This document shows, piece after piece, positions 16,506 through 25,447 of a stretch of DNA of 64,000 bases. A program made the translations under genes and the position numbers. Positions within the stretch are counted from its first letter, which is position 1, and every line of letters starts with the position of its first letter. Source of the stretch: Enterobacter dykesii (GTDB taxonomy: Bacteria > Pseudomonadota > Gammaproteobacteria > Enterobacterales > Enterobacteriaceae); assembly GCF_008364625.2 (NCBI RefSeq), contig NZ_CP126604.1, positions 2,418,001 to 2,482,000 of the forward strand, read 5' to 3'. The notes beneath the pieces were generated by a model. It was not told where the DNA came from. It saw only the letters and a program-made list of their open reading frames with translations, and did no database searches.

Positions 16506-17069
16506 ATGAGCAAGAAGATCCTGATGCTGGTTGGCGATTACGCCGAAGATTACGAAACCATGGTGCCTTTTCAGGCTTTGCAGATGATTGGCCATCAGGT
16601 GGATGCGGTCTGCCCCGACAAACCGAAGGGCGACTACATCATGACGGCAATCCATGACTTTGACGGTGCCCAGACCTATAGCGAAAAGCCCGGTCACCGG
16701 TTTACCCTCAACGCCGATTTTTCCGCCGTTAAGGAGCAGGACTACGACGCGCTGCTCATCCCCGGTGGGAGAGCACCCGAGTATCTGCGGCTAAATGAGG
16801 ACGTGTTAAAGCTGGTGCAGGCATTTGACGCCGCGCGTAAGCCGATTGCTGCGGTGTGCCACGGACCACAGCTGCTTGCTGCCGCGGGCATCCTGAAAGG
16901 ACGAACCTGTAGCGCCTACCCGGCCTGCGCGCCTGAAGTACGTCTCAGCGGGGGACACTACGCCGCTATCGGCATCGATCAGGCCCATGTTGACGGCAAC
17001 CTGGTGACGGCTCCCGCCTGGCCCGCGCATCCGCAGTGGCTGGCGAAGTTTAATGCGCTGTTAGAATAA
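16506..17069 (+). CDS. DJ-1/PfpI family protein (class I glutamine amidotransferase-like)
   Basis: A 187-residue cytosolic protein of the DJ-1/PfpI superfamily. The nucleophile elbow is [10 protein letters not shown] with C118 and H119; the supporting acidic residue lies in [10 protein letters not shown] (E14/E17), and [13 protein letters not shown] is the conserved loop before it. Relatives include intracellular proteases, glyoxalase III-type enzymes and chaperone-like deglycases, so the reaction is not fixed by sequence. AGGTGAGG before the ATG supports the start. It replaces the E. coli genes that normally lie between dgcM and mppA and converges with mppA. Confidence 0.85.
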   Translation: MSKKILMLVGDYAEDYETMVPFQALQMIGHQVDAVCPDKPKGDYIMTAIHDFDGAQTYSEKPGHRFTLNADFSAVKEQDYDALLIPGGRAPEYLRLNEDVLKLVQAFDAARKPIAAVCHGPQLLAAAGILKGRTCSAYPACAPEVRLSGGHYAAIGIDQAHVDGNLVTAPAWPAHPQWLAKFNALLE

Positions 17070-17098
17070 CAACGGATGAAGCGGTACCGCGTTTTGCA

Positions 17099-17124
17099 GA
17101 CCTGGCGCGAGAGTGCGCCAGGTC
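17099..17124. terminator. Inverted repeat between convergent DJ-1 and mppA genes
   Basis: GACCTGGCGC / GCGCCAGGTC, a 10-bp stem with a 6-base loop. No strong T run follows on either strand, so it may stop transcription only in part. Confidence 0.55.
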
Positions 17125-17134
17125 TCATAAAACA

Positions 17135-18751
17135 TCAGTGCTTCTCGATATACATCGTCCGGCTATACGCCACGTCTTCTGGGTTATTAATCGGATACCC
17201 TTTCACCCACGGTTTAATAAGACGACCGTTGGTGTACTGATAAATGGGTGCGATAGGCGCTTTCTCCATGAGGATTTTCTCCGCCATGTTATAGTCCGTA
17301 TTACGCGCTTTCGCCGTGGTTTCCAGCGTCGCCTGGTGGATAATTTTATCGTAGGCCGGCTCATTGAAACGCGAGATATTACCGCTGTGGGTTGAGGTCA
17401 GCAGAGACAGGAAGGTCGACGGCTCGTTGTAATCGCCTACCCATGACGCGCGGATCACATCAAAATTGCCGGTATTACGACTGTCGATATAGGTTTTCCA
17501 CTCCTGGTTTTGCAGTTTGACGTCCACACCGAGATTTTTCTTCCACATAGACGCCACCGCAATGGCGATTTTCTGGTGGTTTTCCGAGGTGTTGTACAGC
17601 AGGGTCAACTTCAGCGGACGCTGAGGACCGTAACCGGCGGCCTGGAGCAACGTTTTCGCCTGAGCGTTCAGCTCCTGCTGGGACATCTGCTCGAACGGAG
17701 AAGGTTCAGGGGTGAAACCCGCCGTCACGTCAGGGGTGAAATGCCAGGCCGGCTTCTCGCCTGTACCTAATACCTTTTCTGCCATAATGCGGCGATCGAT
17801 AGTCATGCTCAGCGCAAGACGCACCCGGGCATCGGCCGTCGGGCCCTCTTGCGTGTTAAACGCATAGTAATAGGTCCCGAGCTGAGGCGGCGTATACACC
17901 TGTCCCGGAATGTCCTTCAGGAGCTTCTGATACATGTTTTTCGGGAACGATTCGGTGATATCAATATCTCCCGCCAGATAGCGCTTAGTGGCGGACGATT
18001 CCTGATTAATCGGAATGAACGTCACTTTTTGCAGGACAGTTTTAGCGTTGTCCCAGTAGTGCGTATTCGGCACGACAACCAGTTTTTCATTCACCACGCG
18101 GTCGTTCAGGACGTACGCGCCGTTACCCACCAGAGCGCCCGGTCGCGTCCACTCTTTCCCGCTTTCAACGTTCGCTTTTTGCACCGGATAGAAGGCAAAG
18201 TTCGCCGTCAGGTTGCTAAACCACGGGAGCGGTTTATCCAGCTGGACGCGTAAGGTTCTGGCATCCACCGCCGTCACGCCCAGAGTATCTGGCGCCGCTT
18301 TGCCATCAATAATGGCCTGCGCGTTGTTGATGCCTGCCAGCGCCGCAAACCAGGCAAACGGAGAGGTGGTTTTCGGGTCAACCAGACGCTGCCAGCTGTA
18401 GACAAAATCCTGCGCGGTGACGGGCGTACCGTCAGACCATTTCGCGTTATCGCGCAGGGTGAACGTCCAGATACGGTTATCGTTGCTCTGCCAGCGCGTC
18501 GCCACGCCGGGGGTCAGCTCCCCTTTCTCGTTCTGATTCACCAGCCCTTCGAAAAGATCGCGAATCACCTGAATCTCGGGTAATCCCACCGCTTTTGCCG
18601 GATCGAGCGAAGCCGGCTCGTCTTTAATATGCCTGACCAGCTCCTGTTTTTGCGCCAGTACCGTGCCCTGGGGCACATCAGCAGCGTACGAGAGTGTAGA
18701 GAGTCCGCACAGGTACAGTGCAGCGCAAAGACGCGAAACAGGATGCTTCAT
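17135..18751 (-). CDS. mppA: Periplasmic murein tripeptide-binding protein MppA
   Basis: A 538-residue periplasmic binding protein of the OppA family (SBP_bac_5), nearly the length of E. coli MppA. The signal peptide is MKHPVSRLCAALYLCGLSTL...YAA. The mature part keeps the family segments DEPASLDPAKAVG, DNRIWTFTLRDNAKWSDGTP and GNFDVIRASWVGDYNEPS. MppA delivers the murein tripeptide L-Ala-D-Glu-mDAP to the OppBCDF importer for recycling. The start is ATG 18751-18749 with AGGGGA upstream; ten further codons are open. It is divergent from mpaA, the amidase acting on the same peptide, whereas in E. coli ycjY and pgrR lie between them. Confidence 0.95.
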   Translation of the reverse strand: MKHPVSRLCAALYLCGLSTLSYAADVPQGTVLAQKQELVRHIKDEPASLDPAKAVGLPEIQVIRDLFEGLVNQNEKGELTPGVATRWQSNDNRIWTFTLRDNAKWSDGTPVTAQDFVYSWQRLVDPKTTSPFAWFAALAGINNAQAIIDGKAAPDTLGVTAVDARTLRVQLDKPLPWFSNLTANFAFYPVQKANVESGKEWTRPGALVGNGAYVLNDRVVNEKLVVVPNTHYWDNAKTVLQKVTFIPINQESSATKRYLAGDIDITESFPKNMYQKLLKDIPGQVYTPPQLGTYYYAFNTQEGPTADARVRLALSMTIDRRIMAEKVLGTGEKPAWHFTPDVTAGFTPEPSPFEQMSQQELNAQAKTLLQAAGYGPQRPLKLTLLYNTSENHQKIAIAVASMWKKNLGVDVKLQNQEWKTYIDSRNTGNFDVIRASWVGDYNEPSTFLSLLTSTHSGNISRFNEPAYDKIIHQATLETTAKARNTDYNMAEKILMEKAPIAPIYQYTNGRLIKPWVKGYPINNPEDVAYSRTMYIEKH

Positions 18752-18936
18752 AAGATCCCCTTTGATGAATTCAGGTAACAAGCAGATGCGTAATTATTTG
18801 TTTCGAAAAAGAGAAATGCAAATACCTTACGCCCGAATAGTGATTTAAGGCAATTCTCAAGCGTTACGGAAACTATTTGATTAACAGCGGGTTTTGCACA
18901 ACACTGCCAGTAGAGACTTCTTTATCAGGATTTCGT

Positions 18937-19650
18937 ATGGCAACCACCCGACCACGCGCGGAGCGCGGCGCCTTCCCGCCGGGCGCTGAACAATATGGCC
19001 GCTCATTTTTAGGCGCATCGCTGATCTGGTTCCCGGCGCCCGATGCCGATCGCAGCAGCGGTTTGATCATTGCCGGCACGCACGGAGATGAAAACTCGTC
19101 CATCGTCACGCTTTCCTGCGCGCTGCGGACGCTGACGCCTTCATTGCGACGTCACCACGTCATTCTTGCCGTCAATCCGGACGGCTGTCAGCTTGGATTA
19201 CGGGCAAATGCGAGGGGGGTTGACCTGAACCGTAATTTCCCGGCGGCAAACTGGCGCGCCGGAGAAACGGTTTATCGCTGGAACAGCTCCGCCGAGGAGC
19301 GGGACGTGGTGCTGCTGACGGGAGACAAGCCCGGCTCCGAGCCGGAAACGCAGGCGCTGTGCCAGCTTATCCATAAGATCCACCCCGCCTGGGTTGTCTC
19401 CTTCCACGATCCGCTGGCCTGTATTGAAGATCCTCGTCACTCCGACCTGGGCGCTTGGCTGGCGCAGGCTTTTGCCCTGCCGCTCGTCACCAGCGTGGGC
19501 TATGAAACACCCGGATCGTTCGGTAGCTGGTGCGCCGATTTGAGCCTGCCCTGCATCACCGCTGAATTCCCGCCAATTTCCTCCGACGAAGCCAGCGAAA
19601 AATACTTAAACGCGATGATGGAGCTACTGCGCTGGCAGCCTCAAAGATGA
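18937..19650 (+). CDS. mpaA: Murein tripeptide amidase MpaA
   Basis: A 237-residue zinc carboxypeptidase of the M14 family that cuts the gamma-D-Glu-mDAP bond in murein tripeptide in the cytosol. Zinc ligands are H49 and E52 (GTHGDENSS) and H157 (SFHDP); the catalytic glutamate is probably the one in TAEFPP. The start ATG 18937 follows CAGGA by 6 bases and matches the E. coli N-terminus (TRPRAERGAFPPG); 20 upstream codons are open. The 3' end overlaps the convergent ycjG by 10 bases. MpaA releases L-Ala-D-Glu, the substrate of YcjG, so the pair is functionally linked. Confidence 0.96.
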   Translation: MATTRPRAERGAFPPGAEQYGRSFLGASLIWFPAPDADRSSGLIIAGTHGDENSSIVTLSCALRTLTPSLRRHHVILAVNPDGCQLGLRANARGVDLNRNFPAANWRAGETVYRWNSSAEERDVVLLTGDKPGSEPETQALCQLIHKIHPAWVVSFHDPLACIEDPRHSDLGAWLAQAFALPLVTSVGYETPGSFGSWCADLSLPCITAEFPPISSDEASEKYLNAMMELLRWQPQR

Positions 19651-20606
19651 AGCACGCCGCTGGTAAAATTAAGCGCCGGTGAAACGTCAACCGCCAGCCA
19701 CGTCGGGCCATCCAGATCGGCGAAACGGACCTGATTGACCAGCGGCAGCGCCGCGCCGATCGCCCGGGATGTGCAGAGCATGCATCCCAGCATCAGGGAA
19801 AAGCCCTGCGCCTGCGCTTCCGCCGCCAGGGCCAGCGCTTCTGTCAGCCCGCCTGTCTTGTCGAGCTTGATATTGACCATCTCATAGCTGCCCTTAAGCG
19901 CGCTCAAATTCTCGCGGGTATGACAGCTTTCATCCGCACAGACGGGCAGCGGATGGATAAAATTCTTCAGCGCCGCATCATCCTTCGCTGGCAGAGGCTG
20001 TTCCAGCATCGCCACGCCCAGGTCGGCCAACAGCTGGCATCGGGCGGCAAGCCCCTCGGGATGCCACGACTCGTTTGCGTCCACAATCAGCGTGGCAGAA
20101 GGCACCGCCGAGCGAATAGCGACCATCCGCTCGCTGATCAGGCGATCGTCGAGCTTCACTTTTAACAGCGTGGCCCCGGCGTCATAGAGCGCTTTTGCGC
20201 TGGCGGCCATCTGCTCCGGCTCACCAATCACGACCGTTTGCGCCGTCACGACGGACTCCGGCAGCGCCACACCCAGCAAGGACGTCAGCGATTGCTGCTG
20301 CCTGGCGGCCTCAAGGCTCCAGAGCGCACAGTCGATGGCATTGCGCGCGGCCCCGGCGGGTAAACTCTGCTGTAACGCCTCGCGCGTGAGCCCCTTTTGC
20401 AGCTCAGGCACCAGGGTCATGATATGCGCCATCACCGACGCGACACTTTCTCCATAGCGCGGGTAAGGCGTACATTCCCCGACGCCTTTAACCCCCTCTT
20501 CTTCGATTTCAACCACGACCACGCTGGCTTCACTTCGGCTGCCGCGGGAGATCACAAACGGGGTATGCAATGGCCAGGCTTCTTCATAGACCTTAACGCT
20601 TCTCAT
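19641..20606 (-). CDS. ycjG: L-Ala-D/L-Glu epimerase
   Basis: A 321-residue enolase-superfamily enzyme of the muconate-lactonising subgroup, equal in length to E. coli YcjG (AeeG). It interconverts L-Ala-D-Glu and L-Ala-L-Glu so that the murein dipeptide can be degraded. The catalytic lysine pair is visible in LLKVKLDD and MVNIKLDKTGG; metal ligands lie in IVDANESW, LEQPL and CADESC. The start is the second of two tandem ATG codons (20606-20604), matching E. coli MRxVKV. It diverges from tpx and overlaps mpaA tail to tail. Confidence 0.95.
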   Translation of the reverse strand: MRSVKVYEEAWPLHTPFVISRGSRSEASVVVVEIEEEGVKGVGECTPYPRYGESVASVMAHIMTLVPELQKGLTREALQQSLPAGAARNAIDCALWSLEAARQQQSLTSLLGVALPESVVTAQTVVIGEPEQMAASAKALYDAGATLLKVKLDDRLISERMVAIRSAVPSATLIVDANESWHPEGLAARCQLLADLGVAMLEQPLPAKDDAALKNFIHPLPVCADESCHTRENLSALKGSYEMVNIKLDKTGGLTEALALAAEAQAQGFSLMLGCMLCTSRAIGAALPLVNQVRFADLDGPTWLAVDVSPALNFTSGVLHL

Positions 20607-20713
20607 CACTGACTCCTTGCGGCCCGGAAAGGCGAAAAATTTGGTTTGCCGTGTTATCCGCTGATGGCATACACTAGCCCCGACGTTAACTATATGTAAA
20701 CAGGAAGATATCT

Positions 20714-21220
20714 ATGTCACAACTCGTTCATTTCCAGGGCAACCCGGTTGCTGTTGCAGGTTCCATTCCGCAGGCTGGCAGCAAAGCGCAGGCTTTTACT
20801 CTGGTGGCTAAAGATCTGTCTGACGTCACACTGGCTCAGTTTGCGGGTAAACGCAAAGTACTGAACATTTTCCCAAGCATTGATACCGGCGTTTGTGCCG
20901 CGTCCGTGCGTAAATTCAACCAGCTGGCGACTGAAATGGACAACACCGTTGTGCTGTGCATTTCCGCTGACCTGCCGTTTGCCCAGTCCCGTTTCTGCGG
21001 TGCCGAAGGCCTGAGCAACGTTATTACCCTCTCCACCCTGCGCAGCGCAGATTTCCTCGAGAAATACGGCGTCAGCATCGCGGAAGGCCCACTGAAAGGT
21101 CTGGCGGCACGTGCCGTACTGGTTCTGGATGAAAACGATACCGTTGTCTTCAGCGAACTGGTTAACGAAATCACCACCGAGCCGGACTACACTGCCGCGC
21201 TGGACGTGCTGAAAGCATAA
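20714..21220 (+). CDS. tpx: Thiol peroxidase Tpx
   Basis: A 168-residue atypical two-cysteine peroxiredoxin, same length as E. coli Tpx. The peroxidatic cysteine is C61 (SIDTGVC) and the resolving cysteine C95 (SRFCGAEG); C82 is the third family cysteine. It reduces H2O2 and organic hydroperoxides, preferring alkyl peroxides, with electrons from thioredoxin. It contributes to resistance in the periplasm/cytosol interface described for E. coli. AGGAAG lies 7 bases before the ATG. It is transcribed alone and ends in a GC-rich terminator. Confidence 0.97.
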   Translation: MSQLVHFQGNPVAVAGSIPQAGSKAQAFTLVAKDLSDVTLAQFAGKRKVLNIFPSIDTGVCAASVRKFNQLATEMDNTVVLCISADLPFAQSRFCGAEGLSNVITLSTLRSADFLEKYGVSIAEGPLKGLAARAVLVLDENDTVVFSELVNEITTEPDYTAALDVLKA

Positions 21221-21252
21221 TAAATACTTAGCATTCTATACAACTTAATCTC

Positions 21253-21283
21253 AACCTCGCCGCGGCGGGGTTTTTTATTATAT
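21253..21283 (+). terminator. Rho-independent terminator of tpx
   Basis: A GC-rich stem (ACCTCGCC / GGCGGGGT) is followed by six T residues and TATTATA. The remaining intergenic DNA to 21495 is AT-rich and holds the promoter of the next gene. Confidence 0.8.
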
Positions 21284-21495
21284 TTAAGCTGAATCGTTAA
21301 AGCATAAATATTCACAAATCACATTATTCATGCAATAAAAACGGCGACGCGTAACATTAACGTGATCAATAACGCATAATAATCGTTAAATTTCTCTATT
21401 TTCATCCCCAGTGAAGCACATCACATTTCCCTTTTTGCCTAAACATTAGATTTGCTTACGAAAGAAAATAATCGTTTCAGCAAAAAGGATAAAAT

Positions 21496-22704
21496 ATGAA
21501 GATTAAATTCGCTTTTACGCTCCTTGCGGTACTGATTTCTGGCCATGCAGCGGCCAAAACCTGGGTGCTGACAAGCGCTGAAAGCAGCGTAGAAAAAGGA
21601 AACTGGAAGATTTCCAGTGATGAGCTGAAAGTTAAAGATCAAACGTTCAGCATTGAGCAAAAAGTCTTACACGGTGGTAAACAGGAAGGCAGCAAAGTCA
21701 TCATAATTAGCAGCAAAGATGGCCTGACGATTACCCTGAGCCCGACTCGCGGGATGAACCTTCTGCATGTAGAAGGCTTTGGAACCCGACTGGGGTGGAA
21801 TTCGCCCGTTAAAGAGGTCGTTAATCCGGCATATATCAATCTTGAGAGCCGCAACGGTCTCGGCTGGCTGGATGGTTTCAACGAGATGATGGTGCGCTGT
21901 GGCTATGAGTGGACAGGACACCCGGTCACTGCGGACGGGCAAATTTACACCCTGCACGGCAGGGCCGGTAATACCCCCGTTTCGCAGGTCGAGGTTGAAA
22001 TCGCCGATGCTGCTCCGCATGAGATCCGCGTTCGGGGTTTGATCAAAGAGAGCACGTTTAAAAAATCGGATCTGCAAACCATGACCGAACTGCGCTACGT
22101 TCCCGGAACCAACCAGTTCAGCCTGCATGATGTTCTGACCAACCATGCGGATTACCCTCATGATTACCAAATCATCTATCACAGCAACTTCGGCACGCCG
22201 ATCCTCGAAGAAGGCGCGCGTTTCCTTGCGCCGGCGGCGAGCGTGAGCCCGTTCAATGACTACGCCAAAGCGGGCGTTAACGACTGGCAAACCTATGCCG
22301 GGCCGACAAAAGGCTTTGATGAGATGGTCTTTAACATTAAACCGCTCGCGGACAATAACCACGAAACGCTTGCAGCGGTGGTCAATAAAGCCGGAGATAA
22401 AGGCGCGTCAATCCAGTTTGATACCCGCCAGCTGCCCGTGCTGACCTTGTGGAAGAACACCGACACGCTGAAGCAGGGCTACGTCACGGGCATTGAGCCA
22501 GGCACCAGCTACGCCTACCCCGTTACGATTGAACGCGAGCAGAAGCGGGTTAAGCAGCTGCAGCCCGGAGCCAGCGCGCAGTTTGACCTGACCTATACCC
22601 TGCTGCACAGCCCGCAGCAGGTGAAAGAGGTCGAAAACAGGATTGCGTCGATTCAGGGAGAGACAAAAACAGAAATCGTTAACACGCCGATGGCGAAGGA
22701 ATAA
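21496..22704 (+). CDS. Periplasmic aldose-1-epimerase-like protein (DUF4432)
   Basis: A 402-residue secreted protein. The signal peptide MKIKFAFTLLAVLISGHAAA is clear, and AAGGATAAAAT before the ATG supports the start. The mature part has the beta-sandwich pattern of the galactose-mutarotase superfamily (DUF4432 branch): SPTRGMNLLHVEGFGTRLGW, GYEWTGHPVTADG, TLHGRAGNTP, YHSNFGTPILEEGARF and GYVTGIEPGTSYAYP. It likely binds or epimerises a sugar in the periplasm; the actual substrate is unknown. It sits between tpx and tyrR, where E. coli has no gene, and is monocistronic. Confidence 0.85.
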   Translation: MKIKFAFTLLAVLISGHAAAKTWVLTSAESSVEKGNWKISSDELKVKDQTFSIEQKVLHGGKQEGSKVIIISSKDGLTITLSPTRGMNLLHVEGFGTRLGWNSPVKEVVNPAYINLESRNGLGWLDGFNEMMVRCGYEWTGHPVTADGQIYTLHGRAGNTPVSQVEVEIADAAPHEIRVRGLIKESTFKKSDLQTMTELRYVPGTNQFSLHDVLTNHADYPHDYQIIYHSNFGTPILEEGARFLAPAASVSPFNDYAKAGVNDWQTYAGPTKGFDEMVFNIKPLADNNHETLAAVVNKAGDKGASIQFDTRQLPVLTLWKNTDTLKQGYVTGIEPGTSYAYPVTIEREQKRVKQLQPGASAQFDLTYTLLHSPQQVKEVENRIASIQGETKTEIVNTPMAKE

Positions 22705-22713
22705 CCATAAAGC

Positions 22714-22740
22714 AAAAAGCCTCTTTACAGAGGCTTTTTG
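22714..22740. terminator. Bidirectional terminator between the epimerase-like gene and tyrR
   Basis: AAAAAGCCTCT-TTAC-AGAGGCTTTTT, with A and T runs on both sides, serves the two convergent genes. It abuts the tyrR stop codon. Confidence 0.9.
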
Positions 22741-24282
22741 TTATTCGTCACCTTTCTTATGATTCAATCCATACTCACGCAGCTTGTTCGCGATCGCGGT
22801 ATGCGAGACGCCAAGACGTTTTGCCAGCTTGCGGGTGCTGGGATAGCTGCGGTACAGCTGCGTCAGCACTGAGCGCTCAAAACGGCTTGTGATATCATCC
22901 AGCGACCCCTCCATCGCCTCTTCGCCGACCGATACCGTCCCCGCGTCGTAATCAGGCAACAGAATATCCTGCGGACGCAGTTCATAACCTTCCAGCTGGG
23001 TCAGCGCACGATAAACGGCGTTTTTAAGCTGGCGAATGTTGCCCGGCCAGCCGTAGCGCATGAGCACCGTGCCGAGATCGGCAGACAGCTTCGGACGCGG
23101 CACCCCCTGCTCGTCGGCAAAGCGGGCGACGAACAGCTCCGTTAGCGGCATGATGTCCTGTGGACAATCGCGCAGCGGGGGAATATTCAGCGTCAGGACG
23201 TTGAGGCGGTAATAGAGATCCTCGCGGAAGATCCCCTTTTGCACCAGCTCAACCAGGTTTTTCTGGGTGGCGCAAATGACGCGCACGTCCACATGCACTT
23301 CGTGATCCTCGCCGACGCGGCGGAAGGTTCCGTCGTTCAGGAAACGCAGCAGCTTAGCCTGCATACGTGGCGACATTTCGCCGATTTCGTCCAGCAGCAC
23401 CGAGCCGCCGTTAGCCTGCTCGAAGAACCCTTTCTTGCCTTCCGGCGCGTGGCCAAACAGCTCGCTTTCAACGGCATCTTCCGGAATAGAGGCGCAGTTA
23501 AGTGCCAGATAAGGCTTAGCCGCTCGCGGGCTCGCCAGGTGCACCGCGTGAGCCAGCAGGTCTTTCCCGGTGCCGGTGTCCCCGGTAATCAGCAGCGGTG
23601 CGGTCAGGCTTGCGAGCTTGCGCGCCTGATCAACCACATGGCGCATTTTCGGGCTGACGGCAATAATCTGGCTGAACGCGCCAACATCCTGGCTGGAAAT
23701 GTTTTGCAGCTGGCGACCCATGCGTAACGTCGAGCGCAGCATGATCACCGCCCCGGTCAACACGCGGGTATTCCCTTCCCCTTTCAGATAGACCGGCGTG
23801 ATCTCCATCAGGAAATTCTGCCCGTTAATCACCACATGCTCGCTAAGCGTGTTCTGCGGATTGCTGTCCAGCCAGCGCTGGAAGTTAAAGCCGGGGATCA
23901 GCTGCGCGGCGTTATGATTGCTGAGCTTCTCCTGGCTCTGCGCGAAAAGCTGGCAGCTCGCGTGGTTAACGCGCTCAACTTTGCTTTTCAAATCCAGGGA
24001 GAGGAACGGCTCCGGCATGGCCTCCAGCAGCGCGCTCAGGGCCAGGTGCTCACGCTCAGAGGGCATCCAGGGAATGGTGCGTACATCCGTAACGCCAGCG
24101 ATACGGCGGATTTCCGCCATCAGGCTGCTGAAGGTGTTAAATTCAATTTCGGCAAAATTGAGGTAAATTCGCCCGACAGGATCGATCTCAATGCCACGTA
24201 AATCAATGCTACGTAAAACAAGAAGATCGAGTAATTCGCGGGTCAGACCGAGACGGTCTTCACAGAAGACTTCAAGACGCAT
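22741..24282 (-). CDS. tyrR: Transcriptional regulator TyrR
   Basis: A 513-residue regulator of aromatic amino acid biosynthesis and transport, same length as E. coli TyrR. Order of domains: ACT-like (about 1-75), PAS (about 80-190), AAA+ (about 205-430, Walker A GDTGTGKD, GGSVLLDEIGEM as Walker B), and a C-terminal helix-turn-helix (STRKLAKRLGVSHTAIANKL). The GAFTGA loop of sigma-54 activators is missing (HAPEGKKGFFEQA in its place), consistent with TyrR acting on sigma-70 promoters. Tyrosine, phenylalanine and tryptophan are effectors. It is preceded on the same strand by ycjF. Confidence 0.97.
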   Translation of the reverse strand: MRLEVFCEDRLGLTRELLDLLVLRSIDLRGIEIDPVGRIYLNFAEIEFNTFSSLMAEIRRIAGVTDVRTIPWMPSEREHLALSALLEAMPEPFLSLDLKSKVERVNHASCQLFAQSQEKLSNHNAAQLIPGFNFQRWLDSNPQNTLSEHVVINGQNFLMEITPVYLKGEGNTRVLTGAVIMLRSTLRMGRQLQNISSQDVGAFSQIIAVSPKMRHVVDQARKLASLTAPLLITGDTGTGKDLLAHAVHLASPRAAKPYLALNCASIPEDAVESELFGHAPEGKKGFFEQANGGSVLLDEIGEMSPRMQAKLLRFLNDGTFRRVGEDHEVHVDVRVICATQKNLVELVQKGIFREDLYYRLNVLTLNIPPLRDCPQDIMPLTELFVARFADEQGVPRPKLSADLGTVLMRYGWPGNIRQLKNAVYRALTQLEGYELRPQDILLPDYDAGTVSVGEEAMEGSLDDITSRFERSVLTQLYRSYPSTRKLAKRLGVSHTAIANKLREYGLNHKKGDE

Positions 24283-24394
24283 GGGAAATTCACCGTTTTA
24301 AGCCAATAACAGTAAAATGATATGTCAGAACACGGTGATCGGGAAGATGGCTGTCAACAAATATTGACAGCCAGCACGATAAGTGAACAAAACC

Positions 24395-25447
24395 TCACGG
24401 AGCGGGTTTCTTATTGAGCGTCTCTTTGAGCTGACCGATCAGTTCGCGCCTGAAATCTCCCAGACGGGGCTTATCGCCATCGATCCACGGCAGCGGACGG
24501 CAGACCTCCATCGCTTTAATCCCCAAACGCGCCGTCAATAGTCCCGCGCCGATACCCTGCGCCGCACGCGCAGAAAGACGCGCCGCCAGATCCTGCGACA
24601 TCCAGTCCATTCCCACTTCGCGCACCAGTTCACTCGCCCCGGCAAACGCGATATTGAGCAGGACCAGCTTGAACAGCCGGAGTCGACTGTAGTAACCCAG
24701 CTCTATGCCGTAAAGGTTCGCGATACGGTTGATCAGGCGCAGGTTACGCCAGGCGATAAAGGCCATATCGACCAGCGCCAGCGGGCTGACGGCAATCATC
24801 AGGGTGGATTCCGCCGCAGAGCGGCTAATCTCGCGTCGCGCCTGGGCATCCAGCACCGGCTGAACCATATGGGAATAAAGCGTCACTACTTCCCGGTCAT
24901 TCTGGGTTTCATGGATGGCGGCATACCAGCGCTGAAGCGCCGGATGCGACTGATCGATTCCGGCCTGGCTGGCCAGCTTTTCACAGAACGCGCGGCCTTT
25001 GCCGGTGCCGTGACTGTGGAGCAGATCCCGCGCTTCATCACGCTCGTGCGCGCGCTGGCGCAAACGCCAGAGCCGCCGCCACTCGGTGGCAACCGATCCG
25101 ATGCCCGCACCCACAATCAGCGCGCCCGCGGCACATCCGCCCAGCGCGACCCAGTCCTGAGTTTGCCAGGCATTCATCGTCCACTGCACGCCCTGCCCAA
25201 CCACGCTTACGCCAAACAGCGCCAGACCAGCGGTGACCATCCTGCGCCACAGGCTGCGCTTTGGACGCAGGGCAGCTTCAACAACCGCCTCTGCCGGACC
25301 TTCCTCGACTCCGGGCTCCTCTGTCAGGGCCGGAGCAAAGTTATCAGCCTGCATGCCGCTGAACGTCTGCGCGGTTTTGAACGCCTCCTGAGGGTCCTGC
25401 TCAAGCGTTCCGGTAAAGTCTATGCGCGGTTTTAACGGTTCCGTCAT
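24395..25447 (-). CDS. ycjF: Inner-membrane protein YcjF (UPF0283)
   Basis: A 350-residue protein of the UPF0283/DUF697 family, close to the E. coli length. An acidic N-terminal part (about 1-65) precedes two hydrophobic helices (about 70-90 and 100-120); then comes a cytoplasmic helical region and a C-terminal amphipathic/hydrophobic part ([40 protein letters not shown]). Its ATG overlaps the ycjX stop (ATGA), so translation is coupled. In E. coli both genes are heat-shock induced. Molecular function is not established. Confidence 0.95.
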   Translation of the reverse strand: MTEPLKPRIDFTGTLEQDPQEAFKTAQTFSGMQADNFAPALTEEPGVEEGPAEAVVEAALRPKRSLWRRMVTAGLALFGVSVVGQGVQWTMNAWQTQDWVALGGCAAGALIVGAGIGSVATEWRRLWRLRQRAHERDEARDLLHSHGTGKGRAFCEKLASQAGIDQSHPALQRWYAAIHETQNDREVVTLYSHMVQPVLDAQARREISRSAAESTLMIAVSPLALVDMAFIAWRNLRLINRIANLYGIELGYYSRLRLFKLVLLNIAFAGASELVREVGMDWMSQDLAARLSARAAQGIGAGLLTARLGIKAMEVCRPLPWIDGDKPRLGDFRRELIGQLKETLNKKPAP

